The translations under genes were made by a program, and so were the position numbers. Below are positions 56,960 to 64,000 of a DNA stretch of 64,000 nucleotides, piece by piece. The notes beneath the pieces were generated by a model, which worked only from the letters and a program-made list of their open reading frames with translations, was not told where the DNA came from and did not search any database. Position 1 is the first letter of the stretch. Every line of letters begins with the position of its first letter. Source of the stretch: Spirogloea muscicola (lineage: Eukaryota; Streptophyta; Zygnematophyceae; Spirogloeales; Spirogloeaceae); assembly GCA_009602725.1 (NCBI GenBank), contig WELB01000062.1:580337-644336 (forward strand), written 5' to 3'.

Positions 56960-57850
56960 GGCTGATTGAGACCAACGTTGGTGCCTCTGCAGTTGCAAGT
57001 CACGCTTTTGCTATGTAGGTTGTTGGCTAATGTTCTTGAGTTTGTACTACACGTGCTGACACCAGTCAGATTGACGAAGATTGCAAACTTTTAAGAGCAT
57101 CCCATAGAACCTTGGCAAAGGCATCGCCGCTATCCAGCAGCAAGCATGCATTCTGAAGATGGAACTGGGAGTTGCTTCTGGCGTGTTTGTTGTTCAGCTG
57201 CCTTGGGGATGCCCAGAAATTGGCTCCAAGGATAGTCACAATCACAAGCAGGGGGGAGCTGTGTGTATACAGGCAAAGCTAAGGAGGTGTCAAGCATCAA
57301 TTATCAATTAGACAGCAATGGATCATGTGCTGAGAGGCCGCCAAGGTCAACCAAGCTGCTGCTGTATTATGTACATGCGATTTGCAGGCTATCTTTTGTC
57401 GTTGACAGTGGTCAGATGTATAAATATCTATAAAAAAATTACATGGCCACTGGTACATGAGACTGAAGTCTTCATCTAATGTCCTCACAATCTGCTTCTC
57501 CGACGCAGCACAAGTTGCCTTCTTTGCTCAGTCGGCATGCGGCCTATGCAACCTCAGTTGGTAACGTCCTCTGGTCACTCTGATGAGCCTAGAACACACA
57601 TCAGAGACCAGCGCATGGATGTTGTAAGACTGTTATACATTGGTCAGCTTGGAGCAAGTCGAGAATAGCATTCTCACCATGGTGTTGGCTAGGATGCATC
57701 ATAAATGGCAGGATCAGCATTGAAACGAGGTCATTATTAGTATATGTTTATGATGTAGCCATTTGCAAAGAAAGGGTGCTTGATATGAAGCCATGATCAG
57801 CATAGGTATGAGGTCACGATCGGCATAGGTGCCGCCATCATCACACAATC
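56960..57850. other. Intergenic, nothing recognised
   Basis: No known motif. A short direct repeat around 57780-57830 (gatcagcataggt, gatcggcataggt) is the only structure noticed. Confidence 0.5.
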
Positions 57851-57851
57851 A

Positions 57852-58118
57852 CTACTGAGCTAGCTGACTGCTGGCAGGCCTACGTGGTTCCTGGTCCTCA
57901 GAGGATCTCCTCTGCTGAGCAATCTGGAGCGCTGATGCCGTGAAGTAGCCGGCAAAGAGGACCACCGGCATGGCAAAAAATTCAGCGAAGAAGGCAGCCC
58001 TATGCAGGAGTAGCAACTGCCTGCTGGTAGCGCCCATGACCAACAGTCTCCGCTTCGCTGGAAGTGCACAGCTGGTGCAACTTATGGGGTCGCTATATTG
58101 CAGCACGCAGCTGTACAA
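57852..58118 (-). CDS. Possible C-terminal exon of a small membrane protein
   Basis: Not recognised. The frame reads …RRLLVMGATSRQLLLLHRAA, FFAEFFAMPVVLFAGYFTAS and ALQIAQQRRSSEDQEPRRPA, ending SSQLAQ-stop. There are two hydrophobic helices and then a charged cytosolic-type tail. A hydrophobic frame on the same strand at 58150-58491 might supply an upstream exon, but I found no convincing splice pair. Confidence 0.25.
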   Translation of the reverse strand: MYSCVLQYSDPISCTSCALPAKRRLLVMGATSRQLLLLHRAAFFAEFFAMPVVLFAGYFTASALQIAQQRRSSEDQEPRRPASSQLAQ

Positions 58119-58589
58119 TCAGCTCCTTCAATAAGCAGAGCCTTAACCATCAAGCAGCCACCTGCAGCCGAGTCAAACGCAGAGGGATGAGCTTAGTGTT
58201 GGTGGCGAAGCATGTAGAGCCCTGCCACTGCGGGCCATTGCATACGAAGCTGCCGCAACAGGCTGCAAAGGCGGCCAGCGCTAGGCAGCGCAAAGCCAAC
58301 GCACAACCATGCAGCCCCTTAAGGTTGCCGCGACCTCGACACGGTTGCTGGGCTGGCTCGACGTGAACACCCGTGCCCGTATTCACCAACGATGCGTGCT
58401 GCCGGACACCAAAGTGGGGAATTGGGAGAAGCATGTGTTGAGTGACAGAGGGCCTGAGCGGCCAAGCAACAAAAGCAAGGCCTATCCACAAGTGTACGCC
58501 GCCTGATGCCTTACCAACCTGTTCAGTAGCCGCGAGTCACTGCACGAAGGTTGTCAAGCGATGCCCGTACACTGGACCCCCACCAATGC

Positions 58590-60000
58590 CGATTGTGCTT
58601 ACTGAGCGGGTCAATCTGCGGTATATGATGTACGTCTCTAGATGTGCTTCCCTCTGTACTTAGCCATTTGGCCTTTGTTTGATTTTCTTCCACCCATACA
58701 GGCGCGCCGTGCGCTAAAAGTGAAATTGAGGCCAAGCCGAGCCAATGTGCTGTCCATGCAGAAGGCGAAGGAAGTGCAAATCATGGGACTACACAAATAA
58801 AAAGCCTAGGCTAACGAGGCTTGGCAAGCAGGTGTATTGAGATGAGGGCCAAGACGGCCAAATATAAGGTAAGTGCGAAGGTCAAGTACTGTACAATGGC
58901 AAAGGGGGGGCCCACGCTACCACTGGGACTTGCCGTCTGGCTACACCAGGGCGGGTGGGGGGCGGGCACAGAAAAATCCGTAGCGACCGCAAAACGCATG
59001 CCGGGGGGAGTCCGAACCGGGGCTGAGAGAGTGTGCACCTTTCGTCTCACCGCCATTGCCGTATATTGCCGTAGATTGCGTGCGTGAGCCCAGGCTCATG
59101 GCTTCCGTGGTGGTGGTTTGGCTCCTCAGCTTAGCTTGTCAGATATGCATTGCTCACTCGGGGATATGTGTCCCCATTAGCTAGCTCATTTACCCGTAAC
59201 AGGACACATTTGTGAGGCTAAAATTGGCCTCCCTTTCAATTTCATGCGCACCGCGCGCGCCTTCTCTCATATTGCAAGAGCTGCTGCCAGAATTTTATTC
59301 TATTTTTTGTTGGCTAGCCATGTCGGATTGCGAGGTTGTGCCTTTGCGTCTTTCTTCCTTTTCTCTTCTTCTTCTCTCTCTCTCTTTCACAGCCCTTGCC
59401 CCCACTGAGAGAGGAGTGGCTCTCCCAATGGGGGCAAGGGCTGTGAAAAGCAAGCCCGAAAAAGGTTCGAAGGGGCCAAATGATGGAGGGGCCTAAAAAG
59501 CGCTAAGCAGCTACGAAGGGGCCTGAAGATGCAGATAAAAAGGGAAGCGGCTGCTGATATTAAAAGAGCGGCTGTGAAAGCCAGCCAGATGCATACAGGT
59601 GTTCATGACGGGGCCACAGGCTAGACAGCCAGGGCGCTCTTAGTAACCCCGTGTCAGCAGTAGGAATCAGATGAGCTGAGGGGAGGAAGAGCAAAAATGC
59701 AAGATGCAGATTGAGAGAGCCACTTCTTTTTTTGTGACAAGAGTGACCGGGACACCCCCTGCTTCGGCGCTCGGCAGCAGGCTGCGGTGACGGCGGCTCG
59801 ATGCAGCGGCAGGATACCGTGCAATCTTAGAGTGGAGTTTCAGCCAGTTGCTACAAGATGTCGGGGGGCCCCAGCTAGGCTGTTGTGACCGCTGGGCTAC
59901 TCGCCTCTGCTTGAACTGTGTATTGGCTTGAATTGGCCTCCCTTTTCATTTCATGCGCCCCGCGCGCCTTTCTCTCGCTGGGCCAAATGCGACAATGTAA
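58590..60000. repeat. Dispersed repeats: family B tail, R1 and a third family (C)
   Basis: Family B tail at about 58592-58680 (ttactgagcgggtcaatc, acttagccatttggcc). Family C phrase ttggcctccctttcaatttc with atgcgcaccgcgcg at about 59220-59260 and 59935-59965 (also reversed near 55590, and at 62285 and 62440). An inverted R1 pair at 59388-59446. A frame at 58811-59056 (-) ending in a hydrophobic stretch is unassigned. Confidence 0.6.
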
Positions 60001-60267
60001 GAATCCGACGTATTGGCATCTTCTTTAATGGGGGTGGGCCTTTGGGACAACCTCCACTGACCTGAAGGGAGGCGCAGTACTGAAAGGAGCGGCGCACGAC
60101 TGCGGCTGCCTGCAGCCCTCGCCGCACCTCGCTGCCGGCTCGCTGCGAGGCGTCCGTGGCTGGCCCTTGGTGAATTACCTGCTGATTGGTGCCCAGGAGG
60201 TGGAGTAGCTGCCTGACGGCGGCTCCACAGGGCGAAGTATTCTGCTGTGCTAACGCGCTAGTGCTCA

Positions 60268-61210
60268 TCGTGTAAGGGGTATGTTACTGAACCGCCCTAT
60301 GTCCTGATCCAACCAGGACCTGACCTCCTAGTTGCCTGTGTATAGGAGCAGGTCGCTACGTTTGGTATCAGAGGTGCTCTTGCATCTTGCAGGCTTTTTC
60401 TTTAGGAGTTAGGGTCTAGGCTTTGACAGGCTGCTGATGCAAGGATTCACTTGATGCTCTGGCCTGACTTTCTCGTTTGAGTGGAGCGGTATGTGGTGCT
60501 GCAGAAGGGTCGGCAAATCTCAATATTGCTCTCCAGCGCCACGAACACCGGCATTGGCTGCCAGATTAGCCCTTTACGCGTATCACCTGCCGCTGGCGGA
60601 TTGCCTACCTTGGAAGTGGTACTTGCAATCGGCAGCCGCTGGGCGGTATAGATTATCAGTGCGACCAAGATCGGATTTGGACCTTCCCTACGATTTCTTG
60701 TCCGCCTTTGGAGGTACGGCTTAGCGCGCTGTCCTGTTTGCTCGCTTGCTGTTGCACCAGTATTGCAGAGACTAGCTATTTCTTATGGAGGCGTGATATG
60801 CTGACCCAGTAGAACCTGAAATGATCGCTTAGTGATTCTCCTCGACGGCATGGAGTCGGGAAAGTCCTGTGCGCGCCGCAGTCCTTCTCGGCTGGCGGAC
60901 CAATCGGCTGTATTGGAGGCTTTGGTCGAAGAGGTGGCACAGCTCCTTACGGCTTCCGGCCAAGAGGGCCTGTCGCCTCGGGACAGAGTCGCACTCCTCA
61001 GGGAGCATCTGGAGGCGGCATCGGCAGTTATGAATCCTGCCTCCCACGCCCTGCTGGGGGCATTTGTGCGAGGTGGTGCAAGCCACGCTCGGACGGCTGG
61101 CTACCAGCGAGCGACAGCTTAAGAGGGTCAGGGCTCAGGTGCATGGGTTGCACCAAGGCCTGGGCCAGGCGAACACCCTTCGGAGGTTGAACTTCCCTAC
61201 TCCACCCCGC
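60268..61210 (+). mobile_element. Possible LTR retrotransposon fossil (LTR end, primer-binding site, gag-like region)
   Basis: A tggtatcagagg sequence at about 60361 matches the usual initiator-tRNA-Met primer-binding site of plant and algal LTR elements. It is preceded by about 95 bases beginning tgtaaggggtatgttactga that could be the end of a 5' LTR. Downstream, a helical Leu/Glu/Ala-rich stretch at about 60830-61120 could be gag. No protease, polymerase or second LTR was seen. If real it is an old, broken fragment. Confidence 0.3.
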
Positions 61211-61249
61211 TAGTTTTATGGGGCCTAGCTTGTGTAAATAAGGCCATCA

Positions 61250-62060
61250 ACACTCAAAGACCTAGTCCAAGCCCGCTTTGCTATGCTTGCCGCAATCTGG
61301 GCAGAACGAGAGGCTAGCTCTCCTCACCGGACCATTGCAAATGTACATGTTGCCATGCCGGCTACTAGCAGCTAATACCAACCCTCTTCCAGGCAGATAA
61401 TTTCACAGGCATTTGCGGAGGTTCACCTGGCTGCCTTGAGAGCTTGCCTTACAGACAGATACGACATTCTTTCTTAGCGAGGGGAACCTGAAGGACATCT
61501 GCATGATGCATGAAGTAATTTCTTTCTCACTCGGGCACAAATTTGACTTTACCTTACATCATTAGCATCCCCACACGCTTGATTTGCATAGGTGATGAGA
61601 AGGGGTGGAAGACCTTGAAGCTGTCAAATCACTCCTTCTGACAGCTGATGCTGGGTTGCTGCTGCTGCTGGGTTGCTCCAGAATCGTCAGTAACTTATAT
61701 TTTCCTCAAGATGACAAGTAGCAGCTCCAAAGAGAGGCACGAAGAGCTTGGAAGAGCTCTTCGTCAAGGGGATTTTTCCTGGGCTGGCCGATCACCGTCA
61801 TCGCCCTCTACTGGAACAGTCTTCTATTTGGATGAGCAAACTTTTACCTACTACTCCGGCTCTCCCCAAAATTAGCCTGTGGGCTTCGTTTGTGCTCACT
61901 CGTGGGTGCTGAAGGCCCCCTTCAGCAGGCTTTCGTGATGTTACCTTGGCCCCGCATAGCAGAAGTACTTGCTTTGTGCAGACCCATTCTTTGTTACCTT
62001 AGCCCCTTTCAGATATACTTCTTTATTCTTCTTCTTACAGACAGAACATTGGCCTGCTTC
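61250..62060. other. Repeat-derived sequence, no gene
   Basis: A decayed R1-like phrase is at about 61778 (gggctggccgatcaccgtca), resembling 55.25 kb. Otherwise nothing recognisable. Confidence 0.4.
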
Positions 62061-62064
62061 AACC

Positions 62065-62500
62065 TCCCTCTCATCAGTTAGCGACCTCTATGTGCTGACT
62101 CGTGGTTACTGAGCGGGTCAGCTTAGCAGCAGGTGATGTACATTCATCAATGTGCTTGCCTTTGTACTTGGCCACACAGGCCCTCCACCACTTAACACAC
62201 ATTCCATCCTCCCACTTCTTGCCCTCCGCGCGCCGTCTCCCTGCGCACTAGCCTTCGCCTGATTAGTGTACAGACTTGACTTGGCCTCCCTTCTACTTTC
62301 ATGCACAGCGCGCGCCTCCCCCGACTCTGGATTGTTTCTTCTTGTGGAAAATGGAATTTTCGTGTATTTGAAACAAAGCTTCTTGTGTAGCACCAACCTT
62401 TGCAATTTAGCTCTACTGGAGAGAAGGCGCGCGGTGCGCATGAAATTGAAAGGCAGGCCAATTCTAGCCTTACAAATGACCTGTTAACTGGGTAATGAGC
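62065..62500. repeat. Family B tail followed by family C repeats in both orientations
   Basis: Tail B at about 62080-62175 (gttactgagcgggtcagc, acttggccacacaggcc). Family C at about 62280-62310 plus, and 62420-62460 reversed (cgcgcggtgcgcatgaaatt). Between them is a tail B end (tttcgtgtatttgaaac). Confidence 0.65.
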
Positions 62501-62684
62501 TGGCTAAGGGGGACACTAATAACCCCGAGTGAGCACATGCATATCTGACAAGCTATACTGGAAGCGTCGTATCTTCTTTGCGATTTTGCCCAAATGCGTC
62601 CAACAGTGTGTTCGCTTGGCTTATCTCTCTTCCGATCCATCCGCACGGCTGTGTCTCTCCGCTCGTCGCCACACAGCCCTTCCG

Positions 62685-62775
62685 CGGCTGCAGCTGCCGC
62701 GCCGGCGGCTGCCGCGCCGGCGGCAGCCGCGGCGGCGGCAGTGGCGGCGCTGGCGGCGGCGGCGGCTTTCCTCTC
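62685..62775. repeat. GCC/GCG-rich imperfect repeat upstream of the transporter gene
   Basis: Repeats of gccgcgccggcggct-like units just upstream of the predicted start at 62955, similar in base make-up to the GC-rich 5' flanks of other genes here. Confidence 0.7.
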
Positions 62776-62954
62776 CGTGCCATCGCCTGTGGCCTCTCTC
62801 TCGAAAGCCCTGCCTTTCATTCCCAGCGGCCCTGCACGGCAGCACGGGCTGCATTGCCGCGATTAGGCGCACGTTTCCCTTATGCACTCCCTCGCCCCGT
62901 ACAGCTACCGACCTGTCCGCGGTAGCGCCAATAGATGACCGTTCGTGAGAGGCG

Positions 62955-63898
62955 ATGGCCTTCCATGCCTTTCGGTAAGCCTAGTCGGTGGCTGTGGCGT
63001 GTGCTCTGCGCTGAGGTGAGTGGCGCTTCCATCTGCGGGATGTCACGAGATTGCACCACCGTCAGATGCTTCAAGCCTGCAATAAGCTACAGAATGTCGC
63101 TGGCAACGTCAATGTTTGTCATCATGAGCTTGCATCTGATCTAGTGCACATGGTACGTGCAATGGCCGCGGGCTTCATAGGAGTAAGACGTCGAGAAGGT
63201 CCTCTGCTGTCAACTTGGACGCGTCTGCAGCTGCTTTGGCCTTGGCAGCGAGAGGCAATCCAAGGGGCGAGATCTCATTGTGCATTTACTGATGGGGGCA
63301 GCGTGAGTTTCTCCGCATTTTTCACAGTAGGCATTGAACAATTCGTGGCAACATGTGTGCTTATATGTACAAGACAGCAAGCTGAAGCCTATGCATTCAA
63401 ACACCTGAGATGGAATATCAGTTGCTGGAGCGCTAAGCTGAAGCTTTTACATGTCTCCTGAGCAGCGGTGATGGCTCGACTCCAGGAGACCAATATGAAC
63501 CAGTCAAAGGCTGCACCTTCAGCACGCGTCCTGGGAAAGCACACACGCTCGACCCTGCTTACCCGGCTCCAGAGTTGGACTTGGATGCTGGGGAGCAACC
63601 TCTGAAGGTCGTCAATGGCACTACTGATGAGCATGACGAAGAGTTTGAGGTGGCCATGACCAAAATGAGCAACTTGTCAAGCCCATGTTCATGGTTAACT
63701 GCACCACTCAGACCAGTGCTGAACACTCTGGAGTGGCTAAGAACCTTGAGGGCAGCATTTGGTCCGCAGTTTGTTGCTGTCGTGATGATCATATATGGAG
63801 TCAGTCAGGGCTACGGGGAGTCATTACAGGAAATATCAACAAACTACTACTGGAAAGACATCCAACAAGTTGAGCCTGCCTCAGCCCAGGTCTACCAG
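62955..63898 (+). CDS. Folate-biopterin transporter (FBT/BT1 family), first two exons; gene runs off the window
   Basis: Multi-pass carrier for folates or pterins; plant plastid members import folate. Exon 1, 62955-62974, encodes only MAFHAF and part of an Arg (donor gtaagc). Exon 2, 63466-63898, joins in phase: GDGSTPGDQYEPVKG…, an acidic stretch, then the family start WLRTLRAAFGPQFVAVVMII, YGVSQGYGESLQ, YYWKDIQQVEPASAQVYQ (donor gtagcc). The phrase PASAQVYQ precedes the conserved PWxxKPxxG loop, which would be in the next exon beyond base 64000. The 63-residue hydrophilic N-terminus has no clear plastid signal. Exon 1 rests on phase and splice sites only. Confidence 0.78.
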
Positions 63899-64000
63899 GT
63901 AGCCGGTCGATCTCGAAACGCCTTCACGTCAGCTTATATTATATCTGATGCTTTGTGCAAGGCCATGCTTTGCCAGATGGTAGGCGGAGGAGTAAGAGAC

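Noticed and set aside
58811-59056. Minus-strand frame ending in a hydrophobic helix
   Set aside because: Lies among dispersed repeats with no start context, splice partner or homologue I recognise.
1-64000. CRISPR arrays, bacterial operons, Shine-Dalgarno sites
   Set aside because: The tandem repeats seen lack regular unique spacers, genes carry spliceosomal introns, and nothing is prokaryotic in layout.

Overview
The window is nuclear DNA of a green alga (Chlorophyta; a coccoid trebouxiophyte-type alga is my best guess, inferred and not proven). The evidence is a set of plant-lineage genes: red chlorophyll catabolite reductase, TON2/FASS, a plant-type heparanase-like GH79 enzyme, a plastid-targeted LEA-like protein and a folate-biopterin transporter. 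Nearly all genes are split by short GT-AG introns, exons are GC-rich, and 5' ends carry GCC/GGC or CT runs. I rebuilt exons by hand. For most genes the phases close exactly and give lengths normal for the family (RAD51 340 aa, GH79 540 aa, RCCR 366 aa, TON2 557 aa).

Layout. 0.8-3.2 kb: FAD monooxygenase (+). 3.3-4.9 kb: RAD51 (-). 5.4-6.1 kb: a doubtful gene (+). 6.2-7.7 kb: beta-propeller glycosidase-like gene (-), cut at an N. 8.0-9.6 kb: red chlorophyll catabolite reductase (+). 10.7-12.4 and 14.5-15.7 kb: a tandem pair of genes for a bacterial-type MSMEG_6728-family protein (-). 17.5-19.7 kb: a plastid-targeted, highly repetitive LEA-like protein (+). 20-21.5 kb: a tandem duplication and a long RNA-like hairpin. 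21.9-22.5 kb: mitochondrial ribosomal protein L27 (-). 23.7-24.2 kb: the 3' end of proteasome ATPase RPT1 (-). 24.2-28.3 kb: the 3' two thirds of NFXL1 (+). 28.6-32.7 kb: TON2/FASS (-). 32.9-38.9 kb: a nest of LINE fragments and short dispersed repeats. 39.4-42.9 kb: heparanase-like GH79 (+), with a tRNA-like sequence in intron 2. 44.4-45.0 kb: part of an unknown gene (-). 45-49.5 kb: repeats and LINE remnants. 49.6-53.0 kb: an 11-exon LEA-like gene (-). 53.8 and 56.4 kb: two paralogous tiny membrane proteins (+). 57-62.8 kb: mostly repeats, with a possible LTR-element fossil. 62.96 kb to the end: the start of a folate-biopterin transporter (+).

Six single Ns (7737, 24164, 32722, 39464, 45117, 53234) all lie in or beside GC-rich 5' regions. 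At least the one at 24164 hides a real gap: two divergent genes are both cut in mid-exon exactly there. The genes do not form one pathway. Recurrent themes are stress tolerance (two LEA-like proteins), DNA maintenance (RAD51 and possibly the MSMEG_6728-type pair) and heavy colonisation by RLE-type LINEs, whose 3' tails are scattered on both strands.
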